This document shows positions 39,272-48,351 of a DNA stretch of 64,000 nt, in pieces; within the stretch, counting starts at the first letter, position 1, and every line of letters begins with the position of its first letter. The position numbers and the translations under genes were made by a program. The notes under the pieces were generated by a model. It saw only the letters and a list, made by a program, of their open reading frames with translations. It did not search any database and was not told the DNA's origin. Origin of the DNA: an uncultured SAR86 cluster bacterium (lineage in GTDB: Bacteria > Pseudomonadota > Gammaproteobacteria > Magnimaribacterales > D2472); contig CACOPA010000006.1 in the NCBI GenBank assembly GCA_902628925.1, positions 1-64,000 on the forward strand, given 5' to 3'.

Positions 39272-40206
39272 TTTTGTTCAACTTCCCTTTTTGAACCAAT
39301 ATGTTTTTGATTGCGACTTTTTGCAAGATCAATTTGCATTTGTCTGTCTGCATATCTTCTTTTTTGTTCCTCAGTCTTATTATCAAAGCAATGGGCGCAA
39401 CTCACTCCACGAATAAACTTAGCAGATACTTTATCCTCTTCAGTGATTGGCATTCTGCATCCATGACATAAATCATATGAGCCCGGTTCAAGCTTATGAT
39501 TTAGAGCCACCCTATCATCAAACACAAAACATTCTCCATTCCAGAGGGATTCCTCAGGCTTAACTTTTTCAAGGTAATTCAAGATCCCTCCTTTGAGATG
39601 ATAAACGTTTTCAAAGCCTTTATCCTTTAGAAGCGAGCTGGCTTTTTCACATCTAATGCCACCGGTGCAAAACATCGCAATTTTTTTATCTTTGGGTAGT
39701 TTAGAGCCTTCAGTTTCAGCCCACTCAGGAAACTCCCTAAAATTAGTGGTTTCAGGCTGGATGGCTCCCTCAAAACTACCAATAGAAACTTCGTAGCTGT
39801 TTCTTGTATCCAATACTAAAACATCTTCTTCAGTTATAAGTTGATTCCAATCTTGTGGATCAACATATTCACCAACTTTTTCGCTTGGATTAATTTCACA
39901 ATTGCCAATGGTTACGATTTCTTTTTTTAATTTCACCTTAAGTCGAGGAAAAGGCATAAAATCTGCTGAAGAAACTTTAAAATTGCTCTCACTCAATAAA
40001 TCTTTTTTTAATAAAAAATTTTTGAACTTTTCAATGCTCTTAGATGAGCCTGAAACAGTTCCATTAATACCTTCCTCAGCAAGCAGAACTGTACCTTTAA
40101 TGCTCAAACTTTCTAGAAATTCATAAAATTCAGTTTGAAGTTCAGACAGCAAAGAAATCTTTGTAAATTTATAAAATGCCGCTATTGAAATAACTTGGTC
40201 ACCCAT
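39268..40206 (-). CDS. trhO: tRNA uridine(34) hydroxylase TrhO (rhodanese-domain, YceA family)
   Basis: Forms 5-hydroxyuridine at position 34 of tRNAs using oxygen. 312 residues: an acylphosphatase-like N-terminal domain (KGTVLLAEEGINGTVSG), a rhodanese domain with the essential cysteine in AMFCTGGIRCEKASSLL (about residue 180), and a C-terminal zinc-type cluster (CHGCRMPI ... SCAHCF). Known targets include U34 tRNAs such as tRNA-Pro(UGG), encoded just upstream. The ATG lies only nine bases after the tRNA-Arg CCA end, with no Shine-Dalgarno. Confidence 0.93.
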   Translation of the reverse strand: MGDQVISIAAFYKFTKISLLSELQTEFYEFLESLSIKGTVLLAEEGINGTVSGSSKSIEKFKNFLLKKDLLSESNFKVSSADFMPFPRLKVKLKKEIVTIGNCEINPSEKVGEYVDPQDWNQLITEEDVLVLDTRNSYEVSIGSFEGAIQPETTNFREFPEWAETEGSKLPKDKKIAMFCTGGIRCEKASSLLKDKGFENVYHLKGGILNYLEKVKPEESLWNGECFVFDDRVALNHKLEPGSYDLCHGCRMPITEEDKVSAKFIRGVSCAHCFDNKTEEQKRRYADRQMQIDLAKSRNQKHIGSKREVEQK

Positions 40207-40215
40207 AATAAAAAT

Positions 40216-40292
<77 letters not shown>

Positions 40293-40294
40293 AC

Positions 40295-40371
40295 TGGTCG
40301 GGGTAGTAAGATTCGAACTTACGACCACTCGCTCCCAAAGCGAGTGCGCTACCAGACTGCGCCATACCCCG
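40295..40371 (-). tRNA. tRNA-Pro (TGG)
   Basis: 77-base cloverleaf, minus strand. Acceptor CGGGGTA/TACCCCG, the unusual GGCGCAG D-stem common in tRNA-Pro, anticodon stem CTCGC/GCGAG around TTTGGGA giving TGG, CCA encoded at 40295-40297. Forms a tandem with tRNA-Arg. Confidence 0.97.
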
Positions 40372-40450
40372 AGGATTGTGATATTAATGATAATAAAAGA
40401 AATAATCAATCTTCATTGCATATTAAATTTATGATGAGAAAATATCTCTA

Positions 40451-41293
40451 ATGTCAGCAATTATTCTTAATGGTAAATCTCTTGCTAGCGATTTTGAATC
40501 TGAAATAAAAAAAGAAACCGAGCAACTGATTTCAAGGGGAATTACTCCCACTCTAGCTACCATTTTGGTGGGTTTAGACCCAGCATCTGCTACTTACGTG
40601 AAAATGAAACAAAGCACTTGTCAGCGATTAGGTATGAAATCTATTGCTGTTGAGCTAGACGAAAAAACGACCACCAATGAATTATTAAATAAAATTCATG
40701 AGCTAAATAACGATGATTCAGTTCATGGAATTTTGTTACAACACCCGGTTCCATCTCATATTGATGAGCGCAAATGCTTTGATGCTATTGAATTAGACAA
40801 AGATGTCGATGGCGTTACCTGCTTAGGATTTGGTTCAATGACGATGCAGGAACCAGCCTATGGATCGTGCACTCCAGCTGGCATCATGCGAATCCTTGAA
40901 CATTACGATATCCCAATTGAAGGCAAACATGCAGTGGTAGTTGGAAGAAGTCCTATATTAGGTAAACCCATGGCAATGATGCTTCTAAATAAAAATGCTA
41001 CTGTCACAATTTGTCATTCTAGAACAAAAAACTTACAAGCAATTGTTAAAGAGGCGGATATTTTGGTTGGCGCTGTTGGAGTTCCAAAACTCATAAAATC
41101 TGACTGGATAAAATCTGGAGCTATTGTCATCGATGCAGGCTATCACCCTCAAGAAAAATGTGGTGATATTGATTTAGAGGGAATCGAATCCTTAGCCTAT
41201 GCTTTTACGCCTGTGCCTGGCGGTGTTGGTCCTATGACCATTAATACACTTATCTATCAAACCCTCCTTTCAGCAAAAAAATTAGTCGAGTGA
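40451..41293 (+). CDS. folD: Bifunctional methylenetetrahydrofolate dehydrogenase/cyclohydrolase
   Basis: Converts 5,10-methylene-THF to 10-formyl-THF. 280 residues: the catalytic lysine lies in [17 protein letters not shown], the conserved [13 protein letters not shown] and [13 protein letters not shown] follow, and the NADP fold contains [17 protein letters not shown]. The C-terminal [11 protein letters not shown] is diagnostic. It supplies one-carbon units to purN further along. The following ketosynthase gene starts with GTG inside its stop (GTGA), so translation is coupled. Confidence 0.97.
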   Translation: MSAIILNGKSLASDFESEIKKETEQLISRGITPTLATILVGLDPASATYVKMKQSTCQRLGMKSIAVELDEKTTTNELLNKIHELNNDDSVHGILLQHPVPSHIDERKCFDAIELDKDVDGVTCLGFGSMTMQEPAYGSCTPAGIMRILEHYDIPIEGKHAVVVGRSPILGKPMAMMLLNKNATVTICHSRTKNLQAIVKEADILVGAVGVPKLIKSDWIKSGAIVIDAGYHPQEKCGDIDLEGIESLAYAFTPVPGGVGPMTINTLIYQTLLSAKKLVE

Positions 41294-42975
41294 GTGTCCT
41301 TCCAGTAATTGTAGGTTACGGCGGAATTAATGCAGCCGGAAGGTCTGCAGGAGATTATGCACTTAAGCGGATGGTTTATGAAAATTTATCCAAAACCGAA
41401 AAGATAAAAACCATCGAATCATTAGCCCAATTAACGAGCAATCCTGATGAAAAATATAATTTAGATAATTCGCTTATCAGAAAACTTTCAAAAAATTTCT
41501 TTGAAGAAGTTTCTCACAGAAACCCAAGCCTACTTGGTTTAGCAGCTGGGCAGCTGCCAACAGGATTTATCCCAAGCGAAACATATAACGCAAGACAACA
41601 TCCAAGATCTTTAGCTATGTCAATTTTTGCTGCCTCTGATGCTCTCAAAAGCATTGGTCTAAATTGGGATGAAGTTTCTGCAAAGGTGGGCCCAGAAAAT
41701 GTTTCGTGCTTATCAGGCTGCGCAATTTCAACCGCTGATAAATTTGGTATGGGAGGTTTTTACCAAGCACAACTGTCCGGAGCAAGAACAACCAGCAAAC
41801 ACCTTGCTATGTCTCTAGGAGAAATGAGCGCAGATTTTGTACATGCATACGTCCTTGGCTCAATGGGTGTCACTGGGAATCACACCGGTGCATGCGCAAC
41901 CTTTCAATATAACCTCAGCATGGGCATTGATTTAATTAATTCTGGGCAATCAAAAATATGTTTTGTTGGCGCTGCTGAAAGTGGCCTAGTACCTGAGGTA
42001 TATGAGGGTTTTGCAGCAGCAAAGGGGTTGGCAGAAGATAAGAGTCTTATCAACTTACAGGCGCAGCTAGGTGAAGGTAATGAGGAAGTGAATTATCGAA
42101 AAGCATGTCGACCTTTTGGTGAGAATGTTGGAATGTCTATTGGTGAGTCTGCACAATTTGTAGTCTTGATGGCAGATGATTTGGCGCTCGAGTTAGGCTG
42201 CAATATTTACGGCGCTGCTTTGTCGTCTCATATCCATGCCGATGGATATAAAAAATCTATTTCCGGTCCAGGTGCAGGTAATTACATAACGATTGGAAGA
42301 ACACTTAACGAAGTCAGTGATGCATTTGGAACAGATGCCCTAAATCGAGTTTTGGTGCATGCACATGGGACCGGTACACCTCAAAACAGGGTCACTGAAT
42401 CACATATTCTATCCAGTCTGGCCAATGCATTTGGTATTGCAGCTATGCCAGTGACTGCAATTAAGTGCCATTTAGCGCACTCATTGGCAGCGGCCGGAGG
42501 AGACCAACTCACTTCCATGCTTGGTTCATGGCAACTGGATATTGTTCCTGGAATTACATCTACTCCTGAACTTGCAGAGAATGTTTATAAATCAAATTTA
42601 AGTTTTTTGCTTGAGAATCAAGAAATAAAAAAAACAGAATATGACTTTGCGATATTAAATGCGAAAGGCTTTGGTGGTAATAATGGCACTTCCCTGATCA
42701 TGTCACCGTCCAAAACTATTGAAATTCTTAAGCAAAAACATACTGAAAAAAAATGGAAATCATTTAAAAAAATTCAAGAAAATACAATCAATGAACTTGA
42801 AGATTTTGATAATGAGTTAAGGTTGCAACCGCCCATTGCGAGGTATAAATTTGGAGAAGGAGTGATTGACGGTGAATCTGAACTAGAGTTCTCAAATACA
42901 GACTTGATTATTAAATCTAGTAATCAAAAAATTAGTATTAAATCTGAGCTACCATACAAAAAATTCCTTAAGTAA
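41290..42975 (+). CDS. Beta-ketoacyl synthase family protein
   Basis: 561 residues with a thiolase-fold ketosynthase. The Cys-His-His triad is intact: [14 protein letters not shown] (Cys), [16 protein letters not shown] (His) and [15 protein letters not shown] (His), closing with [15 protein letters not shown]. It should condense an acyl thioester with malonyl-ACP. It is longer than FabB/FabF (about 410) through an insertion-rich N-terminal half and a tail of roughly 90 residues after the fold. Start is GTG at 41290, overlapping the folD TGA. Whether it serves ordinary fatty acids or a special lipid is unknown. Confidence 0.87.
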   Translation: MSVLPVIVGYGGINAAGRSAGDYALKRMVYENLSKTEKIKTIESLAQLTSNPDEKYNLDNSLIRKLSKNFFEEVSHRNPSLLGLAAGQLPTGFIPSETYNARQHPRSLAMSIFAASDALKSIGLNWDEVSAKVGPENVSCLSGCAISTADKFGMGGFYQAQLSGARTTSKHLAMSLGEMSADFVHAYVLGSMGVTGNHTGACATFQYNLSMGIDLINSGQSKICFVGAAESGLVPEVYEGFAAAKGLAEDKSLINLQAQLGEGNEEVNYRKACRPFGENVGMSIGESAQFVVLMADDLALELGCNIYGAALSSHIHADGYKKSISGPGAGNYITIGRTLNEVSDAFGTDALNRVLVHAHGTGTPQNRVTESHILSSLANAFGIAAMPVTAIKCHLAHSLAAAGGDQLTSMLGSWQLDIVPGITSTPELAENVYKSNLSFLLENQEIKKTEYDFAILNAKGFGGNNGTSLIMSPSKTIEILKQKHTEKKWKSFKKIQENTINELEDFDNELRLQPPIARYKFGEGVIDGESELEFSNTDLIIKSSNQKISIKSELPYKKFLK

Positions 42976-43013
42976 GAGGAAGAAATAAGCATATCCAACT
43001 TTTAGATGTTTAC

Positions 43014-43592
43014 TTAAGCTGTTTGATTCAATCCTTGAAGAATTTCACTTAGTGGCAATCCATTAATAGCCTCTAAACTTCCTTTGACCTCACTAAAGAG
43101 CTGATGACCATTTTCCTCATACTTATACGCTCCGCATGCAGAGAAAGGTTGATCTAAATGAACGTAATTTTGGATTTCACTTAGGCTTAACTCTCGCATT
43201 TTCATGGTACAGATAATTTCCACCTCATGAATAACTGAATTATCTTTAGAAAAAACATACTGACCAATCAAATAATGTGTTTTACCGCTGAGTTCTTTTA
43301 ACTGATGAATTGCACGATCTACAGTTCTTGGTTTTGAAAAGATTTTATTTTCCAGTAAGCATATTTGATCACATCCTAAAACAAAATGATTGGGAAATTT
43401 ATGATTGATGCTTAAAGATTTAGCCTTGGCTAATTCATAACATAATTGAGCTGGCTCCATTCCATGAAGTGTTTTTTTTAAAGCATCTTCATCTGCTGTG
43501 GGTGAATAAAATTTTATTGAACTATCGAACTTTGATGCTAATTTCCTTCGAATTTCAGATGTGGAGGCTAAAATCAGTGAATGATTTTCCAA
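43014..43592 (-). CDS. maf: Maf/HAM1-like nucleoside triphosphate pyrophosphatase
   Basis: 192 residues. The N-terminal LILASTSEIRRKLASKF matches the Maf substrate-binding motif, followed by DEDALKKTL, VLGCDQICLLENKIFSKP and the C-terminal ACGAYKYEENGHQLF ... GLPL. Maf proteins hydrolyse non-canonical or modified NTPs to monophosphates and were first known from septum effects. Exact substrate class (Maf or YceF type) is not assigned. It lies directly against folE on the same strand and converges on the ketosynthase gene. Confidence 0.88.
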   Translation of the reverse strand: MENHSLILASTSEIRRKLASKFDSSIKFYSPTADEDALKKTLHGMEPAQLCYELAKAKSLSINHKFPNHFVLGCDQICLLENKIFSKPRTVDRAIHQLKELSGKTHYLIGQYVFSKDNSVIHEVEIICTMKMRELSLSEIQNYVHLDQPFSACGAYKYEENGHQLFSEVKGSLEAINGLPLSEILQGLNQTA

Positions 43593-44225
43593 TTAATTTT
43601 TTGATAAATTAATAAATGATAAGAATTCGTTTCTTGTAACTTGATTGTCTTTAAAAACTCCTTTCATAGAGCTTGTTACAGTTGTTGATTCTGTTTTATG
43701 AACACCTCGCGTAGACATGCATTGGTGGCCAGCGTCAATGACAACAGCTACACCTTTAGGGTTTAAAACATTTTCAATGGTAGTAGCTATTTGCGAAGTC
43801 ATCGTTTCTTGCGTTTGCAACCTTTTACCAAAAACGTCAACTATCCTAGCTAACTTGCTTATTCCTACAACCCTATTGTTGGGTATATAACCAATATGAG
43901 CTTTTCCTAGAATTGGAACCATATGATGTTCACAATGAGATTCAAGGCGAATATCTTTCACAATAACCATCTCATCATAACCTTCGACTTCCTCAAAGGT
44001 TTTTCTTAGAATTTCTTCGGGATCCTGTTCATATCCCTCAAAAAACTGCATATATGCATTAACAACTCTTTTTGGGGTTTCAATTAAGCCCTCTCTAGTT
44101 GGATCATCGCCAGCCCATTCTATTAATGTTTTAACAGCATCCATAGCTTTTTCTCTTGATGGTTTAGTAGAAGTAGAATTGCTAGAAACTGCTTTCATCG
44201 GCTTTTTAACATCGGGTTTGTTCAT
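43593..44225 (-). CDS. folE: GTP cyclohydrolase I
   Basis: First step of tetrahydrofolate synthesis: GTP to dihydroneopterin triphosphate. The zinc/active-site segment ESHCEHHMVPILGKAHIGYIPN is followed by VVGISKLARIVDVFGKRLQTQE and the second zinc cysteine in DAGHQCMSTRGV. The predicted protein is about 210 residues with a lysine/serine-rich N-terminal extension. I use the ATG at 44225 because a perfect TATAAT lies nine bases before it; a TTG at 44270 would precede that promoter. Confidence 0.95.
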   Translation of the reverse strand: MNKPDVKKPMKAVSSNSTSTKPSREKAMDAVKTLIEWAGDDPTREGLIETPKRVVNAYMQFFEGYEQDPEEILRKTFEEVEGYDEMVIVKDIRLESHCEHHMVPILGKAHIGYIPNNRVVGISKLARIVDVFGKRLQTQETMTSQIATTIENVLNPKGVAVVIDAGHQCMSTRGVHKTESTTVTSSMKGVFKDNQVTRNEFLSFINLSKN

Positions 44226-44234
44226 AGTGAGCAC

Positions 44235-44240
44235 ATTATA
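44235..44240 (-). promoter_or_regulatory. -10 hexamer TATAAT before folE
   Basis: Perfect TATAAT on the minus strand, nine bases upstream of the folE ATG, in the gap after the DUF4389 gene. No convincing -35 (TTAAAA at 17-base spacing). Confidence 0.4.
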
Positions 44241-44277
44241 ACGACTAAAAAGTCTAATTTTAAAGGCCAAAGCCTAA

Positions 44278-44637
44278 TTAATTTGATATTGTTGGTTCTT
44301 CTTCTGAAGACGAATCAACACTAGATTCGGTAATAACTTCTTCAATATCATCATTACTTTCGATAGCATCATCCTGATCAAATGGAAAAGGCTTCTGTTC
44401 AGTTTTGTAAGTCAAATACTCGAAACTATCTTTTAAAAAATCAATTAGCCAGTTGGTGATGTTTTTAATTTGATTATTTGGTGAGCCAGCAATTAAATGA
44501 AATAAAAACTGTAAGAAAATTAAGATTAGAATCAAAGGTAAAGCGATAATTTCTATTATTAATGAATAAACAACCATAAACACCAGACGGATCCACTTAC
44601 TAGGTTTTAACAGTTCTTCTTTTTTTATCTCATTCAT
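44278..44637 (-). CDS. DUF4389-family inner-membrane protein
   Basis: About 119 residues: a short charged N-terminus MNEIKKEELLKPSKWIRL, one or two hydrophobic helices (VFMVVYSLIIEIIALPLILILIFLQFLFHLIAG), a PNNQIKNITNWLIDFLKDSFEYLTYKTEQKPFPF segment typical of DUF4389, and an acidic tail. Function unknown. The start at 44637 is set by GGAGGA eight bases upstream, inside the end of gpsA, which it overlaps by eight bases. Confidence 0.82.
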   Translation of the reverse strand: MNEIKKEELLKPSKWIRLVFMVVYSLIIEIIALPLILILIFLQFLFHLIAGSPNNQIKNITNWLIDFLKDSFEYLTYKTEQKPFPFDQDDAIESNDDIEEVITESSVDSSSEEEPTISN

Positions 44638-45661
44638 TTCCGGTTCCTCCAACAAATTCTACATCAAGATGGTCTGGATGACTTATTAAATCATCCATTA
44701 ATATATTTGGTTTTGCATTTTGAAAAACTATTTTATGTAAAGCATTTACTAGGGGCATTGCTAGATTATTATTTTTAGCTTCTTCATAAACAACTTCGAG
44801 AGTTCTTACACCTTCAGCGACCTGCCCAATTGCTGCTTTAGCCTCTTCAAGGCTATCGCCCTTTGCAAGCCTTCTTCCAAGCGAAAAGTTCCTTGAGAGT
44901 TTTGATGTACAAGTAGCAACCAAGTCGCCCATTCCAGCTAAACCTAAAAAGGTGATTGGATTAGCTCCTTTATGAACAGCAAACTTACTCATCTCGGTCA
45001 TACTTCTAGTGATGATTAACCCTATAGCATTTTCACCAACATCTAATTTATCTCCTATGCCGCAACAAATGGCATAAATATTTTTTAAAGCACCCGCGTA
45101 CTCAACCCCTTTTACATCAGCACTCTCATATATCTTAAATTTCTCACTCTCTAGCGCGTTCTTAATTAATGCTTTTAATTCAGCATTATGGGAGGCAATT
45201 ACTGAGCCAGCTACCTTTTCATTAGCAATTTCCTTAGCTAAATTTGGTCCACTTAGGACCCCAAATTGATCGCCAATGACTGTCTCGAGTTCATGAGAGA
45301 TAATTTCTGTCATAGTTCGCATAGGATTTTTAGCTATTGCTTTTGTGCATGAAACAATATGCATATTGTCCTGAACAAGAGGTTTTAATCGTTTAACAAT
45401 ATTTTCAAAGATTGCACTTGGTGTTGCCACCAGTAACAGGTCAGCGCCTGAAATGCATTGCTCCAAGCTTTCAGATGCAATGATTTTGTCAGAAAGTTTT
45501 AGCTCCGGATGATAGGTAGTGTTGGTACCTTCAGCATTAATTCGAAGAGCTTGCTCTGTATCTCTTACCCAAAGGGAGGTTTCAAAGCCATTTGAAGCAG
45601 ACAAGTTAGCAAGCACAGTACCAAAACTGCCGCCTCCTAAAACTGCGATTTTTTTATTCAT
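44630..45661 (-). CDS. gpsA: Glycerol-3-phosphate dehydrogenase [NAD(P)+]
   Basis: Makes sn-glycerol-3-phosphate for phospholipids. Nucleotide-binding AVLGGGSFGTVLANLSASNG at the N-terminus, VATPSAIFENIVKRL, LSGPNLAKEIA, the catalytic lysine region GVEYAGALKNIYAICCGIGDKLDVGENA, and GLAGMGDLVATCTSKLSRNFSLGRRLAKG. 343 residues, family length. Five bases downstream of htpG on the same strand. Confidence 0.97.
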   Translation of the reverse strand: MNKKIAVLGGGSFGTVLANLSASNGFETSLWVRDTEQALRINAEGTNTTYHPELKLSDKIIASESLEQCISGADLLLVATPSAIFENIVKRLKPLVQDNMHIVSCTKAIAKNPMRTMTEIISHELETVIGDQFGVLSGPNLAKEIANEKVAGSVIASHNAELKALIKNALESEKFKIYESADVKGVEYAGALKNIYAICCGIGDKLDVGENAIGLIITRSMTEMSKFAVHKGANPITFLGLAGMGDLVATCTSKLSRNFSLGRRLAKGDSLEEAKAAIGQVAEGVRTLEVVYEEAKNNNLAMPLVNALHKIVFQNAKPNILMDDLISHPDHLDVEFVGGTGNE

Positions 45662-45666
45662 GGTTA

Positions 45667-47484
45667 TTAGGTCAGAAATTTATCCAACTGTCTCAAATAC
45701 TTTGAAGGATCTTTGGGAGATCCCCCTTCAGCAATAATTGCATAATCCAGTAGAAATTTACTGAAATTACTAAATTCTCTGCCCTCAAGCGTATCAAGTT
45801 TTTTTATCAGTTTATGCTTGAGGTTAACTTCAAGACTAGGTTTTGAATCTGGAATTTTTTGCCCTGCTGATTCAAGGATTTTACGCATTTGAATACCAGG
45901 ATCATGCTGTGCGGTAACCAATCTTGCAGCTGAATCGACCAACCTACTGCTTACAATAACCTCTGCAACCTCATCTTTTAGCTTGCTTGCGATCCTTTCA
46001 ATAAGTTTCTCATTATCTTTTGATACTTTGGGTTTGGATTCTGCATCATCAAATTCTGCTTTAGCAGCATTCACCAACACTTTGCCATTATATTCAGCAA
46101 GGGTTGTCATTAACCATTCATCAATGCGATCCGTAAGCAATAAAACTTCTGTATCAGCTTTTTTTAAACTTTCAATATGCGGTGAATTTAATGCTGCCTC
46201 ATAGGTGTCTCCAAGACAGTAATAGATCTTATCCTGATCTTTATCCATTCTCTCAATGTAACTGTCTAGATCAACATTTGCTTCACCATCATCATTCTTA
46301 CTTGAAGCAAAGATAAATAAACTTGCAATTTCATCTTTGTTTTCATAATCCTCAGCAGGGCCTTCTTTAAGCGCAAGACCAAATTCATGCCAAAATGCTT
46401 GATAGGCACTCATGTCATCTTTTTTAAGTTTTTTTAGAGCATCCAGAACACGTTTGGTTAAAGCTTTTTTGATTGAATCAACCAAGGGATGTTCTTGTAA
46501 GATTTCCCTGGAAACATTAAGGGGTAAATCGCTTGAGTCAATGACCCCCTTAACAAATCGTAAATAAATAGGTAGGAAATGCGCTGCATCATCCATGATG
46601 AAGACACGCTGAATAAAAAGCTTTAAGCCTTTAGGGGTATCACGATTCCATAAATCAAATGGTGATTTCTTTGGAATGTAAAGAAGGTTTGAATACTCCT
46701 GCTTGCCTTCAACTTTATTATGAATCCACAACAAAGGATCATCAAAGTCGTGACTTAGATACTTATAAAATTCTTTATACTGGTCTTCTTTAACGGACCT
46801 TTTTGATTTTAGCCAAATTGCTTCATTATCATTTAATCTCTTTTTCTCCATACCTTCAGCCGATAGGTAGATTGGGAAATTAATGTATTGTGAGTATTTT
46901 GAAATTATGAAACTAACTCTGGATTCATCAATAAACTCTTTATTTTCATCATTTAGATAAATCGTAATGGTGGTTCCATGATCATCTTTAGATTTTTTTG
47001 AGAGTTCGTAAGTGTCTTCTCCGGAACTTTTCCATAAATGTCCATCATCCTCTTTATCCGCTGCAGATTTTGAATGGACTTCAACTTCTTTTGCAACCAT
47101 AAACACAGAATAGAAACCCACACCAAATTGGCCTATTAACTGTGAATCTTTCTGTTTATCTCCGGTAATACTACTTAAAAAACTTGCAGTTCCAGATTTT
47201 GCAATAGTGCCAATATTTTCTATTAGCTCAGCTTCAGTCATGCCAATGCCATTATCTGAAATGGAGATGATATTGTTTTTTGGATCCAGGCTAATGCTGA
47301 TTGCGTAATCTCTTTGAAGTGAGGAGTCCTCGAGTGATTTAAATCTTAATTTATCGAGTGCATCTGATGCATTTGAAATCAATTCTCTTAGAAAAATCTC
47401 TTTATTTGAATAAAGAGAGTGAATCATCAACTTAAGTAACTGCTTGGTCTCAGTTTGAAAGGCTTTAGTTTTTGGTCTGGCCAT
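45667..47484 (-). CDS. htpG: Chaperone HtpG (Hsp90)
   Basis: Cytoplasmic ATP-dependent chaperone dimer. The GHKL nucleotide domain has ELISNASDALDKLRF, SISDNGIGMTEAELIENIGTIAKSGT and QLIGQFGVGFYSVFMVA; the middle domain has LPLNVSREILQEHP; the C-terminal dimerisation domain follows. 605 residues. AGGGA lies six bases before the ATG. Confidence 0.98.
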   Translation of the reverse strand: MARPKTKAFQTETKQLLKLMIHSLYSNKEIFLRELISNASDALDKLRFKSLEDSSLQRDYAISISLDPKNNIISISDNGIGMTEAELIENIGTIAKSGTASFLSSITGDKQKDSQLIGQFGVGFYSVFMVAKEVEVHSKSAADKEDDGHLWKSSGEDTYELSKKSKDDHGTTITIYLNDENKEFIDESRVSFIISKYSQYINFPIYLSAEGMEKKRLNDNEAIWLKSKRSVKEDQYKEFYKYLSHDFDDPLLWIHNKVEGKQEYSNLLYIPKKSPFDLWNRDTPKGLKLFIQRVFIMDDAAHFLPIYLRFVKGVIDSSDLPLNVSREILQEHPLVDSIKKALTKRVLDALKKLKKDDMSAYQAFWHEFGLALKEGPAEDYENKDEIASLFIFASSKNDDGEANVDLDSYIERMDKDQDKIYYCLGDTYEAALNSPHIESLKKADTEVLLLTDRIDEWLMTTLAEYNGKVLVNAAKAEFDDAESKPKVSKDNEKLIERIASKLKDEVAEVIVSSRLVDSAARLVTAQHDPGIQMRKILESAGQKIPDSKPSLEVNLKHKLIKKLDTLEGREFSNFSKFLLDYAIIAEGGSPKDPSKYLRQLDKFLT

Positions 47485-47525
47485 AATTATCCCTATGTTG
47501 TTCTTATCTTATATAGTGCTTGGAA

Positions 47526-47696
47526 TCATGAGTTCAACTCTTCATTACCCTTTCTTGATTCTCTTCGATGCTCACCTCTACACTTTTTGCTGCAAAATTG
47601 TACATTATCCCAATCTCTTTCCCATTTCTTTCTCCAATTAAAGGGTTTGCCGCATTGCAAACAAGTTTTGGAGGGTAGATTAAGTTTTTTATGCAA
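47526..47696 (-). CDS. DUF2256-family small zinc-binding protein
   Basis: A 56-residue protein starting at [23 protein letters not shown] then [20 protein letters not shown]. The CxxC...CxxxC spacing and the [13 protein letters not shown] core are the DUF2256 signature, so a zinc ribbon is likely; the function of the family is unknown. It starts eight bases after the stop of the DUF4149 gene on the same strand and ends in NEELNS-TGA. No ATG is available in frame. Ordinary length cut-offs would miss it. Confidence 0.85.
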   Translation of the reverse strand: MHKKLNLPSKTCLQCGKPFNWRKKWERDWDNVQFCSKKCRGEHRRESRKGNEELNS

Positions 47697-47703
47697 AGTT
47701 AAC

Positions 47704-48090
47704 TTATAAAGAGAAGAAAATAAGAATCGATGAAATAAATATAACTGCTGTGCAATACACGCTTAAACCGTGTAAATAACTAAAAGTTTTAGACCAATCC
47801 CTATCTCTCGCTGCATTGGTTGCAGGAATCACGATAAAACCAATGGCTGCATGAATAGCATTAAAAATAGATAGGTACCAAACATAGGCTGTTGTTTCAT
47901 TAAACAAAGCGTAAATCAGAACTGGAAAAGAGAAAATTAATAGTCCTAGGTAATACCTTGGGAAGATTTTTCTGAGGAATTTTGAGGATGATTCATCATC
48001 CAGCACACTAAAAATAATAGGGGTGGTAAGAGCAAGATGCGTCAATACAATTCCTGCCTGAAATACGATGGTTAGTTTTAAAATTTCCAT
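47704..48090 (-). CDS. DUF4149-like integral membrane protein
   Basis: About 128 residues with four hydrophobic segments ([84 protein letters not shown]) and the [19 protein letters not shown] loop. The layout resembles DUF4149/TMEM205-like proteins, of unknown function. The ATG at 48090 lies 18 bases after the tRNA-Asp CCA end; a TTG six codons upstream would run into the tRNA. Confidence 0.7.
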   Translation of the reverse strand: MEILKLTIVFQAGIVLTHLALTTPIIFSVLDDESSSKFLRKIFPRYYLGLLIFSFPVLIYALFNETTAYVWYLSIFNAIHAAIGFIVIPATNAARDRDWSKTFSYLHGLSVYCTAVIFISSILIFFSL

Positions 48091-48108
48091 ACTAAATACA
48101 GCGCACAA

Positions 48109-48186
48109 TGGCGGACCGGACGGGACTCGAACCCGCGACCTCCTGCGTGACAGGCAGGCATTCTAACCAGACTGAACTACCGGTCC
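48109..48186 (-). tRNA. tRNA-Asp (GTC)
   Basis: Minus-strand cloverleaf: acceptor GGACCGG/CCGGTCC, anticodon stem CCTGC/GCAGG around CTGTCAC giving GTC, T arm CGGGTTCGAGTCCCG, CCA encoded at 48109-48111. It is close to the E. coli Asp tRNA, with one extra D-loop base. Confidence 0.96.
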
Positions 48187-48315
48187 GCGATAGTTCCCGA
48201 ATAATATCTATTTAAAAATTTTCTGCAAGTATTCTTGATGGTTAAATTTAAAAAAATTGATTTTTTCGTGAACATCTGACATCCTTTTGAGAATAAAAAC
48301 TTCTTTAAGGGGGAG

Positions 48316-48337
48316 TTTTTAGTTTATAAACTAAAAA
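48316..48337. repeat. Perfect 22-base palindrome in the proteorhodopsin leader
   Basis: Arms TTTTTAGTTTA (48316-48326) and TAAACTAAAAA (48327-48337) are exact reverse complements. It lies between an upstream AAGGGGGAG and the AGGAG ribosome site that precedes the proteorhodopsin ATG. It could be an operator or an mRNA hairpin. The rest of the upstream gap (48187-48315) is A/T-rich without a gene. Confidence 0.7.
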
Positions 48338-48351
48338 TAATAGGAGTAAAC

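Noticed and set aside
42967..43018. CTTAAGTAA/TTACTTAAG inverted repeat between the ketosynthase and maf genes
   Set aside because: The arms are separated by 34 bases, are A/T-rich and include both stop codons. A weak bidirectional terminator is possible but cannot be distinguished from chance.
47455..47709. A plus-strand open frame of 84 codons
   Set aside because: It is antisense to the DUF2256 gene and the start of htpG, and its composition is not protein-like. The minus strand carries the recognisable family.
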